The notes below the pieces were generated by a model. It was not told the DNA's origin, did not search any database, and was given only the letters and a program-made list of their open reading frames with translations. Of a DNA stretch of 43,447 bases, positions 23,909-31,240 are shown one piece after another (the stretch's first letter is position 1; every line of letters starts with the position of its first letter). Origin of the DNA: an uncultured Akkermansia sp. (GTDB lineage: Bacteria > Verrucomicrobiota > Verrucomicrobiia > Verrucomicrobiales > Akkermansiaceae); NCBI GenBank assembly GCA_904501975.1, contig CAJGCZ010000014.1, positions 1-43,447 of the forward strand, read 5' to 3'. The translations under genes were made by a program, and so were the position numbers.

Positions 23909-24235
23909 ATGAACGAACAAAACGAACGTAACCACGGCCCTCAGCGAATAGACGACATCATGCTCGCTTGGGGGCTGGATAACCATGATTTGGTAGATGT
24001 CTCCTTGGAACAGCTTACGCACAAACAGGTGCAAAAGGCCAGAACCGGACGCCAGCTTACCCTCAAAATGATGCAGAAGGTAGCGCGCGCGCTCAATGTG
24101 GCCATTTGGAACCGCTTGGACGAAGAGCAACGCGAGCTGTACTACGAGTACATCCACCGCGATTTGTTTAGCTATGCGAAGGGGTATTCTCCGGATTGGG
24201 CAGACCCCAACGCCGCGTTGGTACCCGCGGAGTGA
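23909..24235 (+). CDS. Small HTH-like protein
   Basis: 108 residues, no signal peptide. The segment LTHKQVQKARTGRQLTLKMM followed by QKVARALN looks like an Xre-like helix-turn-helix, and the rest is helical and acidic (DEEQRELYYEYIHRDLF). Proteins of this kind with the LTHKxVxKARxGRxLT pattern occur in Verrucomicrobiota and Planctomycetota, but their targets are not known to me. It sits between the NlpC/P60 gene and xseA, tightly spaced, and could be a regulator or only a DNA-binding accessory. Confidence 0.7.
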   Translation: MNEQNERNHGPQRIDDIMLAWGLDNHDLVDVSLEQLTHKQVQKARTGRQLTLKMMQKVARALNVAIWNRLDEEQRELYYEYIHRDLFSYAKGYSPDWADPNAALVPAE

Positions 24236-24244
24236 TAGCTCCCT

Positions 24245-25570
24245 ATGCCTCTAAGTGTTACAGAACTGGTTGCTCGCCTAAAGTCTGCCGTTGAGTACAG
24301 CGTAGGCGAGCAAACTGTTGTGGGTGAGGTAGGCTCTTGCAAAATGGCCGGCAGTGGCCATACCTACTTTACGCTGAAAGACACCTTTGCCCAGTTGCAA
24401 TGTGTCTTTTACCGCTACCAAGCGCAATACTCTCGCGTGCGTTTGCGCGAAGGTATGCTGGTAGAGCTCACCGGCAAAGCCACCGTGTGGGAGGGGCGCG
24501 GTAGTCTGCAATTCATTGTAAGCTCCGTGCGCGAGGCCGGCTTAGGCTCCCTGCAGCAGCAGTTCGAGGCGCTTAAACGCAAATTGGAGGCTGAGGGGCT
24601 CTTTTCTCCCTCTCGCAAAAAGCCTTTGCCAAAGTTCCCGAAGAGCGTGGGTCTCATCACCTCTGCCACCGGTGCGGTGATTCAGGATATGCGCCACCGT
24701 TTAGAGTCGCGCGCACCGTGGGTAAACGCCTATTTGTTGCCTGTGCAAGTGCAGGGCAAGGGGGCAGAGCTGGGTATTGTGCAGGCCATCGAGCAATGGA
24801 ACAACGCGGCACAATACGGCTTGCCGGAGGTAGACTACCTTATTATCGCACGAGGTGGCGGCTCGTTGGAAGACCTCTGGTGTTTCAATGAAGAGGTGTT
24901 GGCGCGTGCCATTGCTGCCAGTAGGCTTCCCATCGTGTCCGCCGTGGGGCACGAAACAGATTTTACCATTGCCGACTTTGTGGCAGATTTGCGAGCCCCC
25001 ACCCCCACTGCCGCCATTGAGCTTACCACCCCGGATGCCGCCGCTCTGTCTGCCCGCTTGCTGCAATTAGAAAACAGCCTGAAGAACCATTGCGTGCGCG
25101 CTCTGCAGCATGCTCGCTTGCGCTTGCGCGTGGCAGAGCAGGGGCCTTTAATGCACCCGTTGAATATCATTGCTACCCGTGCCCAGCAATTGGATGCGCT
25201 GGAGGATGAGCTGCTGCGTGCATGTAGAGATAGCCATACCCGCGCTACCTCGCGCCTGCATCTATTAGCAGCTCGCGTATCGCCTCGTGCTCTCCTAGCC
25301 CGCCTCGAGGGAGAGAAGGGGGCTCTAGCCTCTTACACCGCCCGCATGGGAGCCGCTGCTGCCAATAAAATAGCCTCCTGCTCCGCTGCTTTGGATGTAC
25401 AGCAAGCTCGTATACTCGCCGCCAGTCCTCAAAATGCCTTAGAGCGCGGCTTTGCCCTTGTGCGCAAACCTGATGGCAATTTGGCTCGCTCAGCTACGGA
25501 ACTTCCCGCCGGTACCACCGTGCATATTACCCTTTCCTCCGGCGAGCTCGATGCCCGCGTGTTGGAGTGA
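24245..25570 (+). CDS. xseA: Exodeoxyribonuclease VII large subunit
   Basis: 441 residues. N-terminal OB fold with VVGEVGSCKMAGSGHTYFTL, then the catalytic XseA core with KFPKSVGLITSATGAVIQDM, LIIARGGGSLEDLWCFNEE and PIVSAVGHETDFTIADFVAD. A long helical part and the closing NALERGFALVR block follow. With XseB it degrades single-stranded DNA in the cytoplasm. No xseB-like small ORF follows here, and the gene ends 6 bp from a convergent ankyrin gene. Confidence 0.96.
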   Translation: MPLSVTELVARLKSAVEYSVGEQTVVGEVGSCKMAGSGHTYFTLKDTFAQLQCVFYRYQAQYSRVRLREGMLVELTGKATVWEGRGSLQFIVSSVREAGLGSLQQQFEALKRKLEAEGLFSPSRKKPLPKFPKSVGLITSATGAVIQDMRHRLESRAPWVNAYLLPVQVQGKGAELGIVQAIEQWNNAAQYGLPEVDYLIIARGGGSLEDLWCFNEEVLARAIAASRLPIVSAVGHETDFTIADFVADLRAPTPTAAIELTTPDAAALSARLLQLENSLKNHCVRALQHARLRLRVAEQGPLMHPLNIIATRAQQLDALEDELLRACRDSHTRATSRLHLLAARVSPRALLARLEGEKGALASYTARMGAAAANKIASCSAALDVQQARILAASPQNALERGFALVRKPDGNLARSATELPAGTTVHITLSSGELDARVLE

Positions 25571-25576
25571 TGTTCT

Positions 25577-26224
25577 TTATCCTTGCGCCCTTGCCAGCTG
25601 AAGGTAATCGGCCAAAGTGCCATGTTGATATTGGCGTGCCAGTTCATCCGGGCGCAATCCTTGCTTATCTTGAAGGTGTGGATTGGCTCCGGTCCCCAAG
25701 AGCAGTTGCGCCGGGGAAAGCAGATTGTAGCAAGCGCATGAGTGCAGCGGTGTCCACCCATCGCTATCAGGTCTATTTACATCTGCTCCGGCGGCAAGAA
25801 GAAGCGAGATGTTATCAACGGAGGCCGGATTTCCAAAATCTCTGCAAGCAATCACAGCGGCATGCAAGGGGGTAATGTGTTCTGTAGCGTCACACACATT
25901 CAGTGTTTCCTTGGCGCCATAGCTCAGCAGTAAACGAATAGCCTGTGTTCTGCCATTCCACGCCGCGTTGAGTAGGGGAGTCCTCCCGTCGTTGTCGGTA
26001 ACATTGGCATCTGCACCGGCTTCTAAAAGAGTGTTGACCACGCCATCATGCCCTGCATGCCAAGGCTCCATGCCCATGATGAGGTGTAAGGCCGTTTCTC
26101 CGGTATCGGGTGAACGGTGGTTGATGCGGGCACCTTGGAGCAGGTATTGCCTGACACGCTCCTCTTGCCCTCGCTCAACGGCATGGATAAAAAGTTCCTG
26201 AATCCGGAAGGTATCTCTTGGCAT
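25577..26224 (-). CDS. Ankyrin-repeat protein, cytoplasmic
   Basis: 215 residues, no signal peptide. About five ankyrin repeats run end to end, for example TGETALHLIMGMEPWHAGHD, DGRTPLLNAAWNGRTQAIRL, ITPLHAAVIACRDFG and DGWTPLHSCACYN. This is a protein-binding scaffold without an enzymatic domain. The promoter gives a 6-nt distance from -10 box to ATG, so the mRNA is probably leaderless. Convergent with xseA, with stops 6 bp apart. Partner unknown. Confidence 0.88.
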   Translation of the reverse strand: MPRDTFRIQELFIHAVERGQEERVRQYLLQGARINHRSPDTGETALHLIMGMEPWHAGHDGVVNTLLEAGADANVTDNDGRTPLLNAAWNGRTQAIRLLLSYGAKETLNVCDATEHITPLHAAVIACRDFGNPASVDNISLLLAAGADVNRPDSDGWTPLHSCACYNLLSPAQLLLGTGANPHLQDKQGLRPDELARQYQHGTLADYLQLARAQG

Positions 26225-26230
26225 GGGCTT

Positions 26231-26259
26231 AGTATAAGGCCGTGCCTACCTTTAGGCAA
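26231..26259 (-). promoter_or_regulatory. Promoter of the ankyrin gene, leaderless geometry
   Basis: Minus strand TTGCCT (26259-26254), 17-bp spacer, TATACT (26236-26231), then 6 nt to the ATG at 26224. Confidence 0.75.
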
Positions 26260-26396
26260 TACAAATGTGTGTTTAGGCAGGGTGCAGCATCAATTGTGTC
26301 GGATTCATTCCAAGCCGCATGGACGAAGAAACCCGCAAAAGAAGGCTTGAAACCGTGTTGGCGGTATGATATAAAAAGCGTAACTCCGTGCCTGAT

Positions 26397-27644
26397 ATGA
26401 AGCCCCTTAACCTTTTCAGTTTGCTTTTATTCACCTCCATGATGGCTGTGGCTGAAACCCGGCCTTCGAATCAAGATATTACATGGGAACATGTAGTGGT
26501 CGTATCTACAGACACTCACCGTGAAGAGGCTCAGCATTTAATCTCCCGATTGCGCCCCATGATTCCCGGTAACATTGTCTGGCAAGAGGAAACTTTCGGC
26601 AATGAGAGCGAGACAGAATCGTCCCCCCACCATCTCCGTATCGACATGAGTTTGTTCACCCAGTCTAGGCCGACTTTGTATTTTTATTCGAAAGACAGAA
26701 CAACCTTGCATGTGGAATGGCCTCAACGGGAGAACAAGGTACATACTGAAGCATTTGTACGGGCTTTACAGTCTTTTACACAAGACGGTATATTGCAACC
26801 GGTGAGCACGGAACGCTTGGAAGCGGCGTTGGATCACCACGTTGCCTACCGCACCATGGATTGGAGCGATGTGCAGATTGTATGCTCCCCGCAAAATCTG
26901 GAATATGCGAAAGCTTGGGGAAAAGTGCTGGCTCCTTATGTGGAAGGTAAGCTCAGCGTGCGCCCTCAATCGCAGGAGGTAAAAGCAGGGGTTACGCTGC
27001 GCCTGATTACCTTGGAGGGCCCCACGCATGCGCGGTTGCGTTATTTTCGGGACAACTCGATTGTTTTGCAAGTTTCGGATAGCGGGGATATTGCCCAGAA
27101 TATGCAGCGGGCATTTGCAGAGTTTTTACGCATGTTGCATCCTTACATAAAAAACGGCAAGATTATTTCCATGAAAGACGGGGATTTGGTGGATTCCCTG
27201 CGTCAAGGTTTTCATCAGGAGCACGTGTCATGGCATAACATTGTCGTGTGCTCCATAACGGAGGATGGTGCTCGCCCGTATATGGATGCATTGCGCCCGC
27301 TTACTTCCGGAACAATCCGCTGGAAAGGCTCCTGCAAGGGTGATTTAGTCGATACTGCTGGTTTGGGGGATGATTATCTGTGCATATATCTGGACTATGT
27401 ACACAACGGAGGTGCCTATATCAAGGTTCAAGAGGGGCTTCTCCCCGCCATTCGTATTAATCGCAACCCCACGCCGCAGAAGCAGCAGCCCCATGAAACA
27501 GAGGAGCAATACCGTGCTCGTTGGGCCGCTGTGAGTCAAGAAATATTTGATGCTTTCTTCCGTGCTCTGCAAAAACTCGCCGTAGATGGTAAATTGAAAC
27601 CGGTCTCGGTACAAGAGTTGAAAGCAGCTGTGGAGACAAAGTAA
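26397..27644 (+). CDS. Secreted protein made of three related repeats, unknown function
   Basis: 415 residues from MKPLNLFSL; an ATG 9 bp upstream is also possible. The signal peptide probably ends at AVA before ETRP, and there is no lipobox. The mature part contains three diverged units of about 125-135 residues. Each opens with W-x-x-(V/I)-x-(V/I)V-C/S, as in WEHVVVVSTD, WSDVQIVCSP and WHNIVVCSIT. Each has a middle G-x-(I/L)-x-W/V strand and closes with a helix plus DG(I/K)LxPVSxxxLxxA-like ends (DGILQPVSTERLEAAL, NGKIISMKDGDLVDSL, DGKLKPVSVQELKAAV). No known family recognised. Followed by a small lipoprotein gene. Confidence 0.75.
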   Translation: MKPLNLFSLLLFTSMMAVAETRPSNQDITWEHVVVVSTDTHREEAQHLISRLRPMIPGNIVWQEETFGNESETESSPHHLRIDMSLFTQSRPTLYFYSKDRTTLHVEWPQRENKVHTEAFVRALQSFTQDGILQPVSTERLEAALDHHVAYRTMDWSDVQIVCSPQNLEYAKAWGKVLAPYVEGKLSVRPQSQEVKAGVTLRLITLEGPTHARLRYFRDNSIVLQVSDSGDIAQNMQRAFAEFLRMLHPYIKNGKIISMKDGDLVDSLRQGFHQEHVSWHNIVVCSITEDGARPYMDALRPLTSGTIRWKGSCKGDLVDTAGLGDDYLCIYLDYVHNGGAYIKVQEGLLPAIRINRNPTPQKQQPHETEEQYRARWAAVSQEIFDAFFRALQKLAVDGKLKPVSVQELKAAVETK

Positions 27645-27768
27645 AATGCAAGTTTTTTGGGGGGATTGGGTCCATGCTCCAATACTAAAAGAGCCTTTAC
27701 CACTGCGTTTGGGAGCTGCGCTTAAAATAAAGGCTAGATATGCATGCTTTTTTTGTTATGGTTTGTGT

Positions 27769-28053
27769 ATGAAATGCTTTGCTCCCATCGTTAAGCTTCT
27801 TCCTTGTGCTTTGCTTTTGTTGATCAGCTGCCAGTATGTGGCGCAAATGATGGAAGAAAGCCGCTTGGATGCGCAGGGGAGGGTCATTGGCTCCATGTCG
27901 CTCACTCAAGGCATAGCCGCCGCAGAAAAGGCAGATTATTACCGCCGTTCCACTAATCGTATTCATCAGCCCACCTATATGATGCCCCAAGCGCTCTTAA
28001 CTCGTTTTAAGGCCATTCCGGCCATGCAACGCTCCGAAGAGAAGGAAAAGTAG
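27769..28053 (+). CDS. Small lipoprotein
   Basis: 94 residues from MKCFAPIVKLLP. The lipobox LLISC (Cys20) follows a hydrophobic core. The mature peptide is polar with QYVAQMMEESRLDAQGRVIG, and the rest shows no motif. The frame extends upstream to 27646, but that part is not signal-like. Possible -10 TTATGG ends 7 nt before the ATG. The 200 bp that follow (28054-28255) show nothing recognisable. Confidence 0.6.
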   Translation: MKCFAPIVKLLPCALLLLISCQYVAQMMEESRLDAQGRVIGSMSLTQGIAAAEKADYYRRSTNRIHQPTYMMPQALLTRFKAIPAMQRSEEKEK

Positions 28054-28255
28054 AGGGCTAACTCCGAACGAGTTGGATGAGTTTTGTCGCTGGAAAGACG
28101 ATGCGAACGGCTGCACTCACCCTCCGCGCATTGAGCAAGGTGTGTGTTTGTCTCTCATTTGCGAGTGAAAAAGAGCAAGGTTAAATGTTTTGACTTGCCC
28201 CAAAACGGGTGAGTTCTGATGCTCTCTGCGACATCGATGCATTTAAAAACAGCCG

Positions 28256-29302
28256 CTAGTTTTCATCTTGAGTATCTAAATCTCTGAGATATAGGATTTG
28301 ATATTCGTTGCGTTTTACACCAACTTCATGTTCAACCATTAAATTAACAAAGGCTTCTCCATTGATGAGGTCGATGAAGCAATTTTTTGTCTTATCTCGA
28401 GCAGTTTCTTGTGCAGCCTTGGAAAAGTCAGAAGAGGTAACAATCACCCCTCTCTCTCCAGCACTTAAACATCCTCGTAGCGCATCGACAACCTGTCGCT
28501 GCACATTTTGGGAAATTCGTTTAACTTGAATTGCAAGATTTATATTGATGACTCCTTCAACTTCTAGAATTCCACGGACATCCACACCTCCATCTTTATT
28601 GAATGGAGTTGTTATCATTTCTTTGAATCCCATTTTCGTAAAAACTAAAGTGACAAGTTCTTCGAATTTTTGGGGTTCCATGTGCCGTATTTGTTTTAAC
28701 AATTTCTGTTTGGTCTCGTGGTTTTTTTTCTCTATTTGTTCCTCCAAACTATCATCGCCATGGACAATCAAACCTATCATTCCTTGTCCGTAACATATGA
28801 ACCTAGGTCTTTCTGCTCGCGCTTTTCTACGCTTGTTTTCAGAAAGAATTTGGGCATACATCGAAGCTTCAGGAGTTTTTCCTTGAGTGCAGAGTAATCC
28901 TTGTTCGATAGCTCTGCGCGTTATTTCGCGATAATGCAAAGGTGCATTATTAGGTTCTTGTTTTAATATCGCTTCTGCGCAGGTTGTGAATGAATAGTAT
29001 GTCGCTTCGTTTTTATTGATTATGGATTTAGACGAGGCTGATATGCTTGTAGTTGTTTCGCAATAGTTAGGGTTAACTGTAAACAACATTTTGGTAGGGT
29101 GAAATTTACAGTAAGGTGACTTATCTCCCTGTATTTTTAATGAGGTATATAGTTTTGCTGCAATCGTTTGTTGAGGGGTCTTACCTTTAGGATAATCACG
29201 ATTGTTGGCTTTCAGCAAATCTAATATTTGTTTAGGGGTAACAGGATGCCCTGCTTGTTTCATTACATAAATTATGTCTTCCTGCTTCATAATGCGTCGC
29301 AT
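28256..29302 (-). CDS. Mrr-type restriction endonuclease with HARE-HTH-like N-terminus
   Basis: 348 residues. Two winged-helix-like segments occupy the N-terminal half (PVTPKQILDLLKANN with KTPQQTIAAKLY, and APLHYREITRRAIEQGLL with KTPEASMYAQI), the pattern of HB1/ASXL/HARE domains fused to nucleases. The C-terminal Mrr-like nuclease has LVTLVFTKMGF, D in KDGGVDVRG and Q-x-K in LAIQVKR, the PD-(D/E)xK-type centre. Such enzymes cut foreign or modified DNA. The gene is AT-rich compared with its surroundings and lies near repeats and the ssrA 3' end, which suggests acquisition. It starts at 29302, with a second ATG at 29290. Confidence 0.85.
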   Translation of the reverse strand: MRRIMKQEDIIYVMKQAGHPVTPKQILDLLKANNRDYPKGKTPQQTIAAKLYTSLKIQGDKSPYCKFHPTKMLFTVNPNYCETTTSISASSKSIINKNEATYYSFTTCAEAILKQEPNNAPLHYREITRRAIEQGLLCTQGKTPEASMYAQILSENKRRKARAERPRFICYGQGMIGLIVHGDDSLEEQIEKKNHETKQKLLKQIRHMEPQKFEELVTLVFTKMGFKEMITTPFNKDGGVDVRGILEVEGVININLAIQVKRISQNVQRQVVDALRGCLSAGERGVIVTSSDFSKAAQETARDKTKNCFIDLINGEAFVNLMVEHEVGVKRNEYQILYLRDLDTQDEN

Positions 29303-29316
29303 TTTATCTACAAAGG

Positions 29317-29345
29317 ATGTTACGCGGATTAATATATTAAGTCAA
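29317..29345 (-). promoter_or_regulatory. Promoter of the Mrr gene
   Basis: Minus strand TTGACT (29345-29340), 17 bp, TAACAT (29322-29317). The leader is about 8 nt to the ATG at 29302. Confidence 0.6.
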
Positions 29346-29491
29346 GTTAGAATCATCGGTAGAAGTAATTACTGAAAAATGCAGATATTTCTTGACTTCC
29401 ATCGCTTCATAGAGCATTGTATACTCTGTCTTACCAGTAAAAAAGGGGTGTCTCCGTGCTGGTATTGTAACTTCAAACTATTACTAACACC

Positions 29492-29770
29492 GTGTTTATT
29501 AAAATTCATAACGATGGAACTTATAGCGAATTGACTGAGGCTGAATTTAAAGCCGACCCCAGCAGCGCTTCCGCTACTGTCATTCGTGCAAACAACAGTA
29601 GGGTTTACGCAACAAACCCGGAGAGCTCAAGAATGCTTGATTCTCAAACTCCCCACGTTTCTGCTCGTCGATTCCTACAAGATTTATTTCGATATATTGA
29701 CTTTGACTCATCGTGCGAACTAGCAGTTAAGCTAATAAAACGGAAAGAAACGCTTTTTATTCTAAAATAG
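29492..29770 (+). CDS. Small hypothetical protein
   Basis: 92 residues if the GTG at 29492 is the start. It opens MFIKIHNDGTYSELTEAEF and ends with a basic helix KLIKRKETLFILK. No motif recognised and no Shine-Dalgarno sequence. Composition is intermediate between the AT-rich surroundings and normal genes. It may be real, since codon use is not random, but evidence is weak. Neighbours are the Mrr gene (divergent) and the R1 repeats. Confidence 0.4.
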   Translation: MFIKIHNDGTYSELTEAEFKADPSSASATVIRANNSRVYATNPESSRMLDSQTPHVSARRFLQDLFRYIDFDSSCELAVKLIKRKETLFILK

Positions 29771-30057
29771 GCTCTTCATAATATAAAACGCTCCGTCGAC
29801 GCTATGTTGTACGTTTATAGTCCAGAAACACAAGTTTGGGCTATTGCGTTTTCTCCTTTTTATCTGTTGAGTTATTGTGTTTTGTTTGTTGACTTTTTGA
29901 GTAATGCCTAAAGTATGTCGCTAACTTGCGATAAGTCCCTCTGTTGTTTCAACTTGTTGTGGCAATTTCTCGATTTCTGCTCATATTGTTGAGCTCAAGT
30001 TTTAATATATAGCTATTTTTAAGCTTTCGGTTGATAAATGGGAGTTTGGCGAGTCAA
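29771..30057. other. AT-rich non-coding stretch
   Basis: About 290 bp rich in T on the plus strand. I see no ORF, hairpin terminator or convincing promoter. It separates the small hypothetical gene from the R1 repeats. Confidence 0.5.
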
Positions 30058-30280
30058 TGCCTGCGAGCGCAGCGAGCCGAATTTGAGAGTCCGGAGGACG
30101 ACAGACAGTAGCCGGGGTGGTTCATCGAGGCGTGGCCGAAGATGAGAACCCCCGGTAACGAATGAAAATTATATGGAGCCCTGTAGCAGCTGAGGCGCAG
30201 CCGAAGACGCGGAAGGCCGACAGATAAGGGCGAGGGCGTAAGCCCGAAGCCATGAGCGGCGGCTCCGTATGTGTGCACAT
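30058..30280 (+). repeat. R1 structured repeat, diverged copy (plus orientation)
   Basis: Starts GCGAGCGCAGCGAGCCGAAT, then GAGTCCGGAGGACGACAGAC (a GTCC-GGA-GGAC mini-hairpin), then a stem 30112-30126/30141-30155 in the place where the other copies have CCGGGGGC-GNRA-GCCCCCGG. A second, weaker module (GGCCGACAGATAAGGGCGAG and GGGCGTAAGCCC) follows near 30210-30240. It faces the next copy head to head. Confidence 0.7.
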
Positions 30281-30443
30281 GGCATGTTAAGAACCACGCT
30301 TTCTGTCGGCCCTCGTTGCCGTCGCATTCGCTCCGGCGCCTCAGGGCTCCGATTTTCTTTTCCTCCATACCAGGGGCTTACGCCCCCGGCTATGTATCTG
30401 TCGTCCTCCGGACTCTCACATTCCGTTCGCTGCGCTCACGTAC
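30281..30443 (-). repeat. R1 structured repeat (minus orientation)
   Basis: Read on the minus strand it runs GTGAGCGCAGCGAACGGAAT, GAGTCCGGAGGACGACAGAT, hairpin CCGGGGGC-GTAA-GCCCCTGG (plus 30370-30389), then GGAAAAGAAAATCGGAGCCC and GAGGCGCCGGAGC. It is about 90% identical by eye to the copy at 43339-43447. Inner arms GGCCGACAGA/TCTGTCGGCC pair with the opposite copy. Confidence 0.75.
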
Positions 30444-30533
30444 AAAGCATCAATGCAACTAGCATCCATGCTTGTAGACGACAGAATAGAGTTGATTATT
30501 ATAAAATAATATTTTTCTGCTATTACAAAACAG

Positions 30534-30566
30534 AATCGCTGCGAAATTAAGCATTTCGCAGCGATT
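30534..30566 (-). terminator. Terminator of ssrA
   Basis: AATCGCTGCGAAA/TTTCGCAGCGATT, 13-bp stem, followed on the minus strand by CTGTTTTGTAAT. 27 bp past the tmRNA 3' end. Confidence 0.8.
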
Positions 30567-30592
30567 CCTTATGTATTTGAGATGGAGGCGAG

Positions 30593-30943
30593 GGGAGTTG
30601 AACCCCTGTCCTAAACACTGTTGACGCAAGCATCTCCATGTTCAGACGCAGATTAGCTGCTCTCGCCGGCGGTCCGCTCTGCGTCAGCCTTCCGCCATAG
30701 CCAGGAACCTGTGGATGTCATATACGGCGCGGTTCCCCCGCCGTATACCTGCCTACTAAAGCTAGTGACCGTCCTCCCCAGTAGGCGTCAGGAATCGGGT
30801 CTAGGCGCTAATCTTAAGCAGCCATTGCGTATTCGTTATTGGAATAGGCATTTAATCGTTTGAGCGGCTTTTAAGGAGGCCAGCCGATCAACCTCCACAT
30901 GCAGCCGGCGCCTCGAATGTTCAGTCGAAACCGGGACGCCCCC
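30593..30943 (-). ncRNA. ssrA: tmRNA
   Basis: 351 nt, one-piece tmRNA. The 5' part GGGGGCGTCCCGGTTTCGAC and the 3' part with AGGGGTTCAACTCCCCTCGCC form the tRNA-like domain. Acceptor stem GGGGGCG/CGCCTCC, discriminator A, no encoded CCA. The tag frame ends ...Tyr-Ser-Asn-Asn-Glu-Tyr-Ala-Met-Ala-Ala then TAA, with the usual hydrophobic AA end. The resume codon is probably the GCC or AAT just before Tyr. Pseudoknot-like GC-rich segments fill the rest. It rescues stalled ribosomes together with SmpB, which is not in this window. Confidence 0.96.
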
Positions 30944-30986
30944 ATGTCGTTGTGTGGAAACCACACAAAATTTAGAGTCAAAAAAG

Positions 30987-31011
30987 GCCGGACTTGTTCA
31001 AAAGTTCCGGC
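30987..31011 (-). terminator. Terminator between tRNA-Arg and ssrA
   Basis: GCCGGAACTT/AAGTCCGGC with one bulge, followed by TTTTTTGACT on the minus strand. It also has Ts on the plus side, so it could work both ways. The ssrA promoter must lie in the 40 bp behind it (TTGACT is present, the -10 is unclear). Confidence 0.7.
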
Positions 31012-31030
31012 GTCTTTTTTGTTGAAGGAG

Positions 31031-31104
31031 CACGCCCGCAGGGATTCGAACCCCAAACCTTCTGATCCGTAGTCAGATGCTCTATCCAATTGAGCTACGG
31101 GCGC
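31031..31104 (-). tRNA. tRNA-Arg (anticodon ACG)
   Basis: Acceptor GCGCCCG/CGGGCGT, D arm AGCTCAATTGGATAGAGC, anticodon stem TCTGA/TCAGA with loop CTACGGA giving ACG, T arm GGGGTTCGAATCCCT. 74 nt, discriminator G, CCA not encoded. Confidence 0.94.
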
Positions 31105-31145
31105 TTTGCCTTGTTTTGTTTGTTCCGCTGTGTTGCGGTGCGCTT

Positions 31146-31173
31146 ATTATACAATATGGAGCAGGAAAGTCAA
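31146..31173 (-). promoter_or_regulatory. Promoter of tRNA-Arg
   Basis: TTGACT (31173-31168), 16 bp, TATAAT (31151-31146) on the minus strand. Confidence 0.8.
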
Positions 31174-31240
31174 GATTTAATTTGTATTTTTTTCGATTTT
31201 TTTGCAAAAAAGTGCATTTTTTAGCAAATTTAGCCACAAA

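Noticed and set aside
28054..30592. Direct repeat of the ssrA 3' end as an island boundary
   Set aside because: No copy of TGGAGGCGAGGGGAGTTGAA was found on the far side by eye, so no attachment site is claimed.
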